Numbered from the stretch's first letter, positions 14,744-22,658 are shown. The stretch is DNA of 64,000 nt from DASSUW01 sp036257565 (GCA_036257565.1 DATAFH010000035.1:27607-91606), one strand, 5' to 3'. Notes: generated by a model from the letters alone, not told the origin. Made by a program: numbers and translations.

Positions 14744-15936
14744 CAGGCTCCCACCTCCGCCCGGATCGCGCCGGGTCCGTCCGCGGTCTTCCCGAGCCCC
14801 TCGGACTCCGCGCCCACGAGGATCGCGATCTTTCCGAGGTGCTGGTTCTCCTTCATCATCTGGTGTGCCTCGGCGACCCGGTCGAAGCCGAGCGTCCTCC
14901 AGAGTACGGGACGGACGGCCCCGGACTCGATCAGCTCGTTAGCCCTGTGGCACTCGTACGCGTTCGCGAAATGGGAGCCGACGATCCGCTTCTGCTTCAT
15001 CCACAGGTAGCGGACGTCGAAATCGAGGTTGTAGCCGGTTGTCCCGGCGCAGATCACGACGCTGCCGAAGGGCTTGACGGCGAGCACCGAGGTCGGGAAC
15101 GTCGCCCGGCCCACGTGCTCGAACACGATGTCCGGCGCGCCGCCGAGCTTCTCCTCGACGAGCCGGCAGAAGCGCCGCGACTCCTTGAAGCGGGCGCGCT
15201 CCTCGTCGAGCGTCTCGCCGCCGCGCCGCATCATGCCCGCGAACTGGTTGCGGTCGATCACGTCGCAGGCGCCGAGCTCGCGGCACAGGTCGGCCTTCTC
15301 CTCGGAGGAGACGACGCCGACCGCGTCCGCGCCGGCCAGCCGGCAGAGCTGGAGCGCGAATACGCCGAGGCCGCCGGCGGCGCCCCACACGAGCACGCGG
15401 TGGCCGGCCTGCAGCTCGACCTGCCTGACCAGCATCCGGTACGCGGTGAAGTACGTGAGGCCGTAGGAGGCGGCCTCCTCCCAGGTCAGCGCGGCCGGCT
15501 TGGGAAGCAGCTGCTGGGCCTGCACCTTGCAGAACTCGGCGAACGAGCCCCAGGTCGTCTCGTAGCCCCAGATCCGCTGCGAGGGCGCGGCCATCGGGTC
15601 GAGGCCGTGGACCTCGGGATCCTCGTAGGACGCCTGGTTGCAGTGGACGACGACCTCGTCGCCGGGCTTCCAGCGCGTGACGCCGGGCCCGACGCTCGCG
15701 ACGATCCCGGAGGCGTCGGAGCCCCCGATGTGGTGGTCTTCGGCGTGGTAGCGGAAGACCGAGACGGGCTCGCCCATCGCCGCCCACACGTTGTTGTAGT
15801 TCACGCCGGCGGCCATCACGCGCACGATGACCTCCATGGCACCGGGCTCCGGCACCTCCATCTGCTCGATCTGGAAGGCGTCCCGCGGCTCGCCGAAGCG
15901 GTCCTCGCGGATGACCCAGGCGTTCATGGTGCTCAT
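14743..15936 (-). CDS. ccr: Crotonyl-CoA carboxylase/reductase
   Basis: A 397-residue medium-chain dehydrogenase/reductase. It has VNYNNVW, RIWGYETTWG, WGAAGGLGVFALQL (NADPH-binding glycine motif), IVFEHVGR and KRIVGSHFAN, all landmarks of Ccr. The enzyme reductively carboxylates crotonyl-CoA to ethylmalonyl-CoA using NADPH and CO2. From the known Ccr literature, the CO2 pocket residues are Asn, Phe, Glu and His. Asn (NYN), Glu (YET) and His (GSH) are present, but Phe is replaced by Tyr. The N-terminus is about 40-50 residues shorter than the usual 430-450. An internal ATG at 15927 is an alternative start. Confidence 0.85.
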   Translation of the reverse strand: MSTMNAWVIREDRFGEPRDAFQIEQMEVPEPGAMEVIVRVMAAGVNYNNVWAAMGEPVSVFRYHAEDHHIGGSDASGIVASVGPGVTRWKPGDEVVVHCNQASYEDPEVHGLDPMAAPSQRIWGYETTWGSFAEFCKVQAQQLLPKPAALTWEEAASYGLTYFTAYRMLVRQVELQAGHRVLVWGAAGGLGVFALQLCRLAGADAVGVVSSEEKADLCRELGACDVIDRNQFAGMMRRGGETLDEERARFKESRRFCRLVEEKLGGAPDIVFEHVGRATFPTSVLAVKPFGSVVICAGTTGYNLDFDVRYLWMKQKRIVGSHFANAYECHRANELIESGAVRPVLWRTLGFDRVAEAHQMMKENQHLGKIAILVGAESEGLGKTADGPGAIRAEVGA

Positions 15937-15957
15937 CGCCGAGACCCTATATCGCGA

Positions 15958-16902
15958 TCAGAACCAGTCGTGCCGCTTCACCCACAGCACGGCGGCGAGC
16001 AGCGCCGTCGGTACGACGAGGCCGCCGACGCCGAAGATGAGGAAGTCACGCTCGGACCGCACCTGGTCGACCAACCACGCGAAGTTCTGGCCGAAAAAGC
16101 CGGTGACGAGCGTCCATACGACGAAGAACGTCGCCACCACGCTGAGACGCGTCGCCGTCCGGTTCAGGCGCTCGGCGCTGGCGTTGAAGTAGGTCGACGT
16201 GAGCGCGGTGAGGTCGTCGTTCTGGCGGGTGAACTCGGAGACGAGCTGGGCGAGGTGGTCGCCGACGTCGCGCAGGTACTCGCGCGTGCCGCGGCTCAGC
16301 GCGGCGAGGTGCATGATCTCGGTGCTGGTGGTGTGGAATTGGTCGCGCTGGGGGACGAGCAGGCGCAGCAGCTCGTGGATCGCCTGCTTGAGGCGATAGA
16401 TGTGGCGCAGGTGCTCGCGCCGCGGGCGGTCGAGCACCTCGCCCTCGAGGTCGTCGATCAGCTCCTCGAAGCGGTCGACGGCCGGGTAGAAGGCGTCGGT
16501 CAGCGTGTCGAAGATGCGGTAGACGAGGTAGTCCTCCTCCTGGGTCGTCGCGGGAGCGAGCTGGACGTGGAGCTCGGCAAGATGGGGGAGCGGGATCTGG
16601 TGGACGGTCACGATCCACTGGCCCGACACGTAGACGTGCACCTCGACCGGCGTATGGACCGGGGCGCCCGGGTCGCGGTGCACGGTGTAGAAGACCACGA
16701 GCACGTGGTTCTCGTACGCGTCCACCTTCGGGCGCTGGCCGAACTCGCGCGTGTCCTCCATCGCCATGGGGTGCAGGCCGATTGCGCCCTGCAGCGCGTC
16801 GAGCTCGTGCGGCGACGGTGACTCGAGGTCGAGCCAGAAGAACTCGTCGCGCTCGAGGTGCTCGGCGATCCGCCCGTCGTCGACGGCGGTCAGGACATCC
16901 AC
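15958..16902 (-). CDS. CorA-family divalent metal transporter
   Basis: A 314-residue protein with the CorA plan: an acidic N-terminal cytosolic domain, a long coiled stalk (FEELIDDLEGEVLDR to TRQNDDLTALTSTYF) and two C-terminal transmembrane helices. The selectivity signature after TM1 reads GFFGQNFAW, so Gln replaces the Met of the canonical GMN. GxN variants occur in CorA-like proteins and may shift ion preference or direction. The C-terminal tail after TM2 is short and basic (WVKRHDWF). The start GTG 16902 is chosen because the conserved frame begins there; the long in-frame extension upstream covers the next gene. Confidence 0.85.
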   Translation of the reverse strand: MDVLTAVDDGRIAEHLERDEFFWLDLESPSPHELDALQGAIGLHPMAMEDTREFGQRPKVDAYENHVLVVFYTVHRDPGAPVHTPVEVHVYVSGQWIVTVHQIPLPHLAELHVQLAPATTQEEDYLVYRIFDTLTDAFYPAVDRFEELIDDLEGEVLDRPRREHLRHIYRLKQAIHELLRLLVPQRDQFHTTSTEIMHLAALSRGTREYLRDVGDHLAQLVSEFTRQNDDLTALTSTYFNASAERLNRTATRLSVVATFFVVWTLVTGFFGQNFAWLVDQVRSERDFLIFGVGGLVVPTALLAAVLWVKRHDWF

Positions 16903-16913
16903 GGGACGGAAGG

Positions 16914-17696
16914 CTACGCGGGGTCCTTGACGGCCTGGCGGTCCTGCTCGTACCGGGCCACCCAGTCGTCGCTGAGGCCGTCCGACTGGCGGCCCATGGG
17001 CGGGGCAAATTCTCCGGTCGCGCCGTCGACGCCGATGTGGGCCAGCGCACGGGCGAGCGTGCCGGGCAGGTCGGCGACCATCTCGGCGTAGCGGATCTCG
17101 AGCATGGCGAAGCCGTTGGCGGCGAAGAACCTGTCCCAGGCAGCGTCGTCGGCCTCCAGGCTGCCGGCCAGGTAGCGGATCGCGGCGTAGGAGTAGCACG
17201 GCTCGCGCTCGTCGGCCTCGGCGCGCCAGGACTGCGTCTGCATGGCGCGCCAGAGCGAGACCGCCTGCCGCACCGGGTCCTCGCGCCGGACCCACAGGTA
17301 GCGAGGGTCGCCGAACAGCTCGGCCGCCGCCTGGACGGGCGAGGCGACGTTGAGGCGGGTGGCGAGATCGACCAGGTGCGCCCACATGAGCTTGGCGCCG
17401 AACACGCCGTTCGGCGTGGTGCCCTGCTCGCGGACGCGGTCCAGATGCGACGAGAACGACGTGCCCCGGACGTCCGAGTACTCCGGGATGCGCGGCCGGG
17501 CGCCCTCCACGAGGCGGTGTGCCTCGGCGTCGTCGAGGCCGGCGAGGTAGTCCTCAGGCGCACGCGGGATGCCGGTTGCCGGGAGGGCCTCGAAGTACTC
17601 CTCGGGCCGGCCGGCGCGACCGGTGGCCTTGAGCGTCTCGCACAGCAGCGTGCTGCCGCTCCGCGGGGTGGCGCAGGCGAGGTAGGTGAGCGTCAC
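16914..17696 (-). CDS. Stf0-family sulfotransferase
   Basis: A 260-residue PAPS-dependent sulfotransferase. ATPRSGSTLLCETL near the N-terminus is the 5'-phosphosulfate-binding loop, and LWVRREDPVRQAVSLWRA is the 3'-phosphate-binding region. SYAAIRYL and the following helices match Stf0, the mycobacterial trehalose 2-sulfotransferase, in length and order. The acceptor here is unknown; a carbohydrate is likely. The start is GTG 17696. The APS reductase gene lies immediately upstream on the same strand, so both compete for or share the activated sulfate pool. Confidence 0.82.
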   Translation of the reverse strand: MTLTYLACATPRSGSTLLCETLKATGRAGRPEEYFEALPATGIPRAPEDYLAGLDDAEAHRLVEGARPRIPEYSDVRGTSFSSHLDRVREQGTTPNGVFGAKLMWAHLVDLATRLNVASPVQAAAELFGDPRYLWVRREDPVRQAVSLWRAMQTQSWRAEADEREPCYSYAAIRYLAGSLEADDAAWDRFFAANGFAMLEIRYAEMVADLPGTLARALAHIGVDGATGEFAPPMGRQSDGLSDDWVARYEQDRQAVKDPA

Positions 17697-17734
17697 CCCA
17701 CGAAAGTTACCCAACTTGATCGGAGTGATGAACT

Positions 17735-18406
17735 TCAGCCGTGCAGGCCGCACTCGCTCTTGGCGGTGCCGGCCCAGCGGCCGTCGCGCCCGGCGCCCGG
17801 CTTGGTGCAGTGGGTGCAGCCGATCGACGCATAGCCCTGATCGTGGAGCGGGTTGTACGGGAGCTCGTGGCGGGTGATGTAGTCCCACACGTCGGCCTCG
17901 GACCAGTCCGCGAGCGGGTTCGCCTTCCACTTCTCGTGCTTGGCGTCCCACGCGAGCTTCTGGGTGCCGGCACGGGCGACCGACTGGTCGCGGCGCACGC
18001 CGGAGATCCACGCGTCGACGTCCTCGAGCGCACGCACGAGCGGCTTGACCTTGCGCAGGTCGCAGCACTTGTCGGGCTCGCGGGCCCACAGCCGGTCGCC
18101 GTACAGGGCGGCCTGGCGGCCGAGGCTCGGTCCCTGGTGCACCTGGATCTCGATCCCGTACCGCCCCTCGATGCGCTGCCACGTCTCGTAGGTCTCAGGG
18201 AACAGGACGTGGGTGTCGAGCGTGAAGACCCGCGCGTCCGGCGCGATCTGGAGGAGCAGATCGAGCACGACCACGGACTCCTTCTGGAACGAGCACGCAA
18301 CGGCCAGACGCGGGTGGAACCGGTCCACCACGTACTCGAGGACGCCCGAGGCGTCGAGCGGCTCGAGGTCCGGCCGGAGCTTCGTCCTGGCGAGGGTCCC
18401 GCTCAT
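17735..18406 (-). CDS. cysH: Adenylyl-sulfate (APS) reductase, [4Fe-4S] type
   Basis: A 223-residue assimilatory sulfate reductase of the adenine nucleotide alpha-hydrolase-like fold. SFQKESVV is the PP-loop region. KCCDLRKVKPL and GCTHCT provide the four Cys that bind a [4Fe-4S] cluster, and the C-terminal ECGLHG carries the catalytic Cys. The paired-Cys motif indicates APS rather than PAPS as substrate. The enzyme gives sulfite for cysteine synthesis. An AATATA/TATATT box 11 nt upstream of the ATG suggests a nearly leaderless transcript. No sulfite reductase gene is in the window. Confidence 0.92.
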   Translation of the reverse strand: MSGTLARTKLRPDLEPLDASGVLEYVVDRFHPRLAVACSFQKESVVVLDLLLQIAPDARVFTLDTHVLFPETYETWQRIEGRYGIEIQVHQGPSLGRQAALYGDRLWAREPDKCCDLRKVKPLVRALEDVDAWISGVRRDQSVARAGTQKLAWDAKHEKWKANPLADWSEADVWDYITRHELPYNPLHDQGYASIGCTHCTKPGAGRDGRWAGTAKSECGLHG

Positions 18407-18481
18407 CCGTACCGCAAATATACAAAACCCGACCCGGTTATTGACATTTGTGGCGGCGGAGGGGTCGCTAGCATCCTGCAA
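18407..18481. promoter_or_regulatory. Divergent promoter region, cysH / HtrA-like protease
   Basis: This 75-bp gap is AT-rich compared with its surroundings. On the minus strand TATATT (18422-18417) lies 11 nt before the cysH ATG, consistent with a -10 box of a leaderless mRNA. On the plus strand TTGACA (18441-18446) is a perfect -35 hexamer. The best following -10-like string (TAGCAT, 18469-18474) is 22 bp away, which is too long for a standard spacing, so the plus promoter is uncertain. Confidence 0.45.
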
Positions 18482-19456
18482 GTGACTCGTCTCGACGACC
18501 GTCCGTCCGCGCCCGGCTCGGTCCCCGGCGACGCGGAGGCGCTGGATGCCTACTCGCGCGTCGTGACCCACGTGGCCGAGACGCTCGGTCCCTCGGTGGC
18601 GAACCTGCGCATCTTCAGCCGTCGCCGCGGGAGTGCCGGCGGTGGCTCGGGGGTCGTGATCACGCCCGACGGGTTCCTGCTCACGAGCGCCCACGTGGTG
18701 GCCGGCACCGGGGCTCGGGTGCGTGCCTCGTTCGTCGACGGCTCCGACCTGCAGGCCACCGTGGTCGGTGCCGACCCGCTGTCCGACCTCGCGGTGCTCC
18801 GGGCAGAGTCTGCACGCCTCCATCCGGCCGAGCTGGGGGACGCGGCGACCCTGCGGGTCGGGCAGCTGGTGGTCGCGATCGGGAACCCGCACGGCTACGC
18901 GGGGTCGGTGACCGCGGGCGTCGTCTCGGCGCTCGGCCGCTCGCTGCCGGCCCGCGCCGGCGGGGCGACGCGGATCATCGACGACGTGATCCAGACCGAC
19001 GCGGCGCTGAACCCGGGCAACTCGGGCGGCGCGCTCGTCGACGGTCGTGGGCGGGTCGTCGCCATCAACACCGCGGTCGCGGGCGTCGGGCTCGGCCTGG
19101 CGGTGCCGGTGAATGCGACGACTCGCCGGATCGTGTCCGCGCTGATGAAGGACGGGCGCGTGCGCCGCGCCTGGATCGGCATCGCCGGCGGGGCGCGGCC
19201 GCTGCCGCCGCGGGTCGCGGCGACGCTCGGCCGTGACCGCGCGATCGAGGTCGTCGAGGTTGTGGGCGGTTCGCCCGCCGCGGCCGCCGGCCTCCGGGCC
19301 GAGGACCTGATCGTCGCCGTCGACGGTCTCCCGGTTCGCGGCGTCGACGACCTCCAGCGGCTCATGACCGAGGAGCGGATCGGCGCCCGCTGCGCGCTCG
19401 AGGTCGTTCGCGAGGGCCGCGCCGAAACCGTCGCGCTCACCCCGCGCGAGCTCTGA
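18482..19456 (+). CDS. HtrA/DegP-like serine protease with PDZ domain
   Basis: A 324-residue S1C protease. The catalytic triad is His in LTSAHVVAG, Asp in DPLSDLAVLR and Ser in NPGNSGGAL. A single C-terminal PDZ domain (VVGGSPAAAAGLRAEDLIVAVDG) should bind substrate C-termini. No signal peptide or transmembrane helix is visible at the N-terminus, unlike most HtrA proteins, so it may be cytoplasmic. The GTG at 18482 is the first plausible start downstream of the promoter region; the frame further upstream lies inside cysH. Confidence 0.85.
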   Translation: MTRLDDRPSAPGSVPGDAEALDAYSRVVTHVAETLGPSVANLRIFSRRRGSAGGGSGVVITPDGFLLTSAHVVAGTGARVRASFVDGSDLQATVVGADPLSDLAVLRAESARLHPAELGDAATLRVGQLVVAIGNPHGYAGSVTAGVVSALGRSLPARAGGATRIIDDVIQTDAALNPGNSGGALVDGRGRVVAINTAVAGVGLGLAVPVNATTRRIVSALMKDGRVRRAWIGIAGGARPLPPRVAATLGRDRAIEVVEVVGGSPAAAAGLRAEDLIVAVDGLPVRGVDDLQRLMTEERIGARCALEVVREGRAETVALTPREL

Positions 19457-19505
19457 CTGCCAAGATCTTTACGGCCTCGTGAGGGTGCCGTCGGAAACTC
19501 GGCCC

Positions 19506-19730
19506 ATGCTCCGCACCGTCCAAGGCCGCCGCCTGGTCGACGTCGACGTCGGCTGATTCGAAGACCTCAGGGCCCGCCACGACGGCGTGGCCATCGACCT
19601 CGGAACCGGCGACGGCCGGCGCGTGCTGCGGGTCGCCGCCGCGCGACCCGAGACGCTGACCATCGGCGTCGATGCCAACGCCGTCGGCATGGCGGACGCC
19701 TCGCGCGCTGCGCTTCGCGCGTCAGCCCGT
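19506..19730 (+). pseudogene. Remnant of a SAM-dependent (rRNA-type) methyltransferase
   Basis: From ATG 19506 the frame reads MLRTVQGRRLVDVDVG, then a TGA stop (19554-19556). It continues in the same frame as FEDLRARHDGVAIDLGTGDGR and RPETLTIGVDANAVGMADASR, the motif I and II of methyltransferases of the 16S rRNA KamA/NpmA-like kind. The similarity ends near 19730, where the opposite-strand gene begins. An internal stop plus loss of the C-terminal two thirds marks it as a pseudogene. Confidence 0.65.
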
Positions 19731-20006
19731 GTGACGGAGTACGACGCGCACGACCACCCGCGCAGGCCGTGTGGGCTCGCCGAGCGTCAGGAACTCGCGC
19801 ACCGTGCCGGAATGCGCGCAGAACGGGCAGCCGACCCACTCGGCGGGCGAGAGTGGGCGCTCGCCGGGCGCGACCGGTGCGTCGCAGACCGGACAGGCGA
19901 GCGTGCCCGTCGCCAACAGGCCGGCGTCGGCCGCCCGCCGCTCCTCCTCGTCGCCCGCCGGCCGAGCGATCGGATCCCAGTCGTCCATGCGGCGGAACAG
20001 CGCCAT
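19722..20006 (-). CDS. Zinc-ribbon hypothetical protein
   Basis: A 94-residue protein with CPVCDAP and CPFCAHSG, 24 residues apart, a standard zinc-ribbon arrangement. The rest is Ala/Arg/Pro-rich and unrecognised. The C-terminal 8 codons overlap the end of the methyltransferase remnant on the other strand, suggesting that this end was formed by the same rearrangement. The ATG at 20006 starts a short acidic lead (MDDWDPIARP). Confidence 0.6.
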   Translation of the reverse strand: MALFRRMDDWDPIARPAGDEEERRAADAGLLATGTLACPVCDAPVAPGERPLSPAEWVGCPFCAHSGTVREFLTLGEPTRPARVVVRVVLRHTG

Positions 20007-20022
20007 GGAACTGAGTCTAGGG

Positions 20023-20448
20023 TCAGGGGATGAGCAGTTCGCCCTGCGCGGACTCGCGCCGGGTGGACACCTCGATCGATGCCGGATTCACGTCCCCCGA
20101 GCTGACGCTCAACCGGTAGCTGCCCTCCGGCGGATCCGCCTTCAGCTCGGCGGTCGACCGCGGGGCGATCTCCCGAGTCGAGCTGCGGATCCCGCCGGTG
20201 TCGCCGTTGATCTCGTCGGTCTCGAACGTGACACGCTGCGGCTGCGTCGACTGGTTCGACACGATGAACACCACGGGCCCCGACCCGAACGTTCTCGGCG
20301 ACACGCGCACGGCGGTGTCGTCCACCGCCGCGGTCACGTTGATCGGCGTCGGCGGCCGCGGCTTGTTCGACCGCTCTCCCTCGTCGCCCCCGCAGCCCGC
20401 GCCGAACGCGGCCAGCCCGGCCGCGGCGATCACCGCTCTCGCGCGCAC
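20023..20448 (-). CDS. Secreted lipoprotein, beta-sandwich type
   Basis: A 141-residue protein with a signal peptide (RARAVIAAAGLAAFGAGCGG) whose lipobox FGAGC would be lipidated at Cys 19. The mature part, with NVTAAVDDTAVRVSP, VVFIVSNQSTQPQRV and EGSYRLSVSSG, has the strand pattern of cupredoxin-like or Ig-like folds, but the metal-binding His and Cys of cupredoxins are not seen. Function is unknown. The start is GTG 20448. Confidence 0.65.
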   Translation of the reverse strand: MRARAVIAAAGLAAFGAGCGGDEGERSNKPRPPTPINVTAAVDDTAVRVSPRTFGSGPVVFIVSNQSTQPQRVTFETDEINGDTGGIRSSTREIAPRSTAELKADPPEGSYRLSVSSGDVNPASIEVSTRRESAQGELLIP

Positions 20449-20524
20449 GCGGCGAATCTAGCCGAAGCCCCCGTGCAACGTGCCGTTCATGCCGTCCGGT
20501 CGCGGGCGTATGACACCTCGTCCC

Positions 20525-22255
20525 ATGGCCGACCCAGCACTGCTCGACTCGCCGCTCGCCGGAGCGGAGTTCCTGGCCGTGGACACGGAGACGAACGGCC
20601 AGCCGCGCGAGCGCTGCGAGCTCACCGAGGTCGGCGCGGTGCTGGTCGGCGGGGGAGAGCTGCACGACCGCTGGAGCTCGCTCGTCGGCGTCTCCGAGCC
20701 GCTCGGCCGCGGCATCCAGCGCTTCACGGGCATCACCCAGGCGATGGTGGACGAGGCGCCGCCGCCCGCCACCGTGCTGCCCGAGCTCGCCGACCGGCTG
20801 CGGGGTCGCGTGCTCGTCGCCCACTCGGCACGCTTCGACGTCGGCGTGCTGCGCCAGGCGTTCGAGCGCGCCGAGCTCGAGTGGCCGGAGCCGCCCGTCA
20901 TCTGCACGGTCGCGCTCGCCCGCCGCTTCGCGCCGCTCCAGCGGCGTCGCGGCCTGGCCACACTCGCCGACGCGCTCGGGATCGAGGTCGAGACCACCCA
21001 CCGCGCGCTTCCGGACGCGGAGACCTGCGCGCGGGTCCTGTGCGCGCTGCTGCCGCGCCTCGCGGCCAACGCGCGCACCGTCAAGGACGGCCTCGCCCTG
21101 CTTCGCCCCCGCAAGCCGCCGAAGGCCAAGCCGCCCGGCGCGCGCCGCCCGCGCGACGAGCGGCCCGACCTCTCCGCGCTCCCGAAGGACCCGGGCGTCT
21201 ACGTCTTCCGCGACGCCGACGGCCGGCCCCTGTACGTCGGCAAGTCGGTCTGCCTGCGCACCCGCGCCCGCGCCCACTTCACCACGCCGGTGGCGTGGAC
21301 CGGCCAGGCCGAGCACGTCGACTACCAGCCGACGGAGTCCGAGCTCGGCGCGCTCGTGCTCGAGAACCGCCTGATCAAGACGCTCAAGCCGCCCGGCAAC
21401 ACGCAGCTCAAGCGGGAGGCGGACGGCTACGTGTACCTGCGCTGCCGGCTCGACATCGCGTTCCCGATCCTCGAGGTCGCGCGCGAGCCGGCGGCCGGGA
21501 ACGTCGTCTGCGTCGGCCCCGTGCGCGGCCGGGCGGCGGCCGCCGAGCTGGTCGAGCAGCTGAACTCGCTGTTCGGCCTGCGCCACTGCGGCCGCGGGCT
21601 GCGGCGCCGCGAGCACCCGTCGGCGTACGGGCAGATGGGCCGCTGCCTCTCGCCCTGCCTGGGCGACCTCGATCCCAACCTCTACCGCGAGCGGCTCGAC
21701 GCCGCGCTCGACCTCTTCGTCTCCGGACCCGACGGCGGCGCCGCCCTGCTCGCGCACGTCGACGGGCAGATGCGCGCCGCCGCTGCGGCCCAGCGGTACG
21801 AGCGGGCCGCCTGGCTCCGGCGCCGCGCGCGCCGGCTCGAGTCGCTGCTCGCCCGGCTGGGCGGTGTGCTGCGCGCCACCCACACCGGCGCCCGCCTCCT
21901 CGTCGCGCCCCACCCGGCGACCGAGGGACGCGCCGACGCCTTCTGGATCGTCGGCGGCCGGATCGCCGACTGGGGCCCGCTGCCGGCCGACCCGCACGAG
22001 GTCGCCGCCCGCACGAAGGAGGCCCTGGCCGGCGCGACGCCGCCTGGGTTCGGGGGCTGGTTGCCGGCGGACGAGCTTGACGAGATGCGCATCGTCGGCT
22101 CGTGGCTCGCCGGCCACGAGGACGCGCCCGTGCTGGAGCTGTCAGATCAGTCCGACGCGGCGGCGTTCACCGCTCGCTGGAGCCCCGGCCGCCCCAGGAG
22201 AGCACGGAGAGCGGGCCGAGCGGCTCGCGCTCGTGTGCCGGCGGCGGCCCCGTAG
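20525..22255 (+). CDS. DEDD exonuclease / UvrC-like GIY-YIG nuclease fusion
   Basis: A protein of about 576 residues. The N-terminal part (about 1-180) is a DnaQ-like 3'-5' exonuclease: AVDTETNG (Asp, Glu), HSARFDVGV, and HRALPDAE (His, Asp) complete the DEDDh set. The middle (about 195-290) is a GIY-YIG domain: PGVYVFRDADGRPLYVGKS with Arg in LRTRARAHF and Glu in LENRLIK. The rest resembles the middle of UvrC or Cho. Such fusions are known in actinobacteria and probably act in DNA repair. ATG 20525 is preferred to the upstream starts (20480, 20510), whose residues look unconserved. The 3' end overlaps the convergent gene by 89 nt. Confidence 0.85.
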   Translation: MADPALLDSPLAGAEFLAVDTETNGQPRERCELTEVGAVLVGGGELHDRWSSLVGVSEPLGRGIQRFTGITQAMVDEAPPPATVLPELADRLRGRVLVAHSARFDVGVLRQAFERAELEWPEPPVICTVALARRFAPLQRRRGLATLADALGIEVETTHRALPDAETCARVLCALLPRLAANARTVKDGLALLRPRKPPKAKPPGARRPRDERPDLSALPKDPGVYVFRDADGRPLYVGKSVCLRTRARAHFTTPVAWTGQAEHVDYQPTESELGALVLENRLIKTLKPPGNTQLKREADGYVYLRCRLDIAFPILEVAREPAAGNVVCVGPVRGRAAAAELVEQLNSLFGLRHCGRGLRRREHPSAYGQMGRCLSPCLGDLDPNLYRERLDAALDLFVSGPDGGAALLAHVDGQMRAAAAAQRYERAAWLRRRARRLESLLARLGGVLRATHTGARLLVAPHPATEGRADAFWIVGGRIADWGPLPADPHEVAARTKEALAGATPPGFGGWLPADELDEMRIVGSWLAGHEDAPVLELSDQSDAAAFTARWSPGRPRRARRAGRAARARVPAAAP

Positions 22256-22658
22256 CCGGCGCCGGGCGCAGGTCGTCCGCCACCACGTGCGTCACCGGCA
22301 GCCCGGTGAAGCGCGCCACCCGGTGCGGGAAGTCGTGCTGGAGCCACTTCGAGGAGCGCCCGGGCAGCGTGCACACGACCACCTCGTCCTGCCGCGACGG
22401 CTGGAAGTACTCGGCCACCGCATCCATCGGGTTGGCGTCGCCCACCACGCCTTCGGCGTCGAGCCCTGCCGCCCGCATGCCCTCGAGCGCCTCGTCGAGC
22501 GCGCCTTGCATCGCCTGGCGACCGCTGAGCCCCGGTCCCTGGGCCGGCATCACGAGCATGACCTTGATCGGCGACCGCTCGGCACGGGCCGTGAGCGCGT
22601 CCAGCAGGTGCTGTGAGCTGGCGGTGAGACTGGCGACGACGAGCACGTTCGCGGCCAT
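22167..22658 (-). CDS. Universal-stress-like nucleotide-binding protein
   Basis: A 163-residue protein that begins with an alternating hydrophobic strand (ANVLVVASLTASSQHLLDAL) and continues KVMLVMP, ADGVVGDANPMDAV and DEVVVCTLPGRSSKWL, close to the Usp fold seen in small actinobacterial proteins. Function is unknown; Usp relatives bind ATP and act in stress. The last 89 nt overlap the convergent DEDD/UvrC gene, and the C-terminal tail past THVVADDL is Pro-rich and may be unstructured. ATG 22658 lies 32 nt after ygfZ. Confidence 0.7.
   Translation of the reverse strand: MAANVLVVASLTASSQHLLDALTARAERSPIKVMLVMPAQGPGLSGRQAMQGALDEALEGMRAAGLDAEGVVGDANPMDAVAEYFQPSRQDEVVVCTLPGRSSKWLQHDFPHRVARFTGLPVTHVVADDLRPAPATGPPPAHEREPLGPLSVLSWGGRGSSER

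Noticed and set aside
18441..18474. TTGACA ... TAGCAT as the promoter of the HtrA-like gene
   Set aside because: Spacing of 22 bp is too long for a standard sigma-70 promoter; only the -35 hexamer is convincing.
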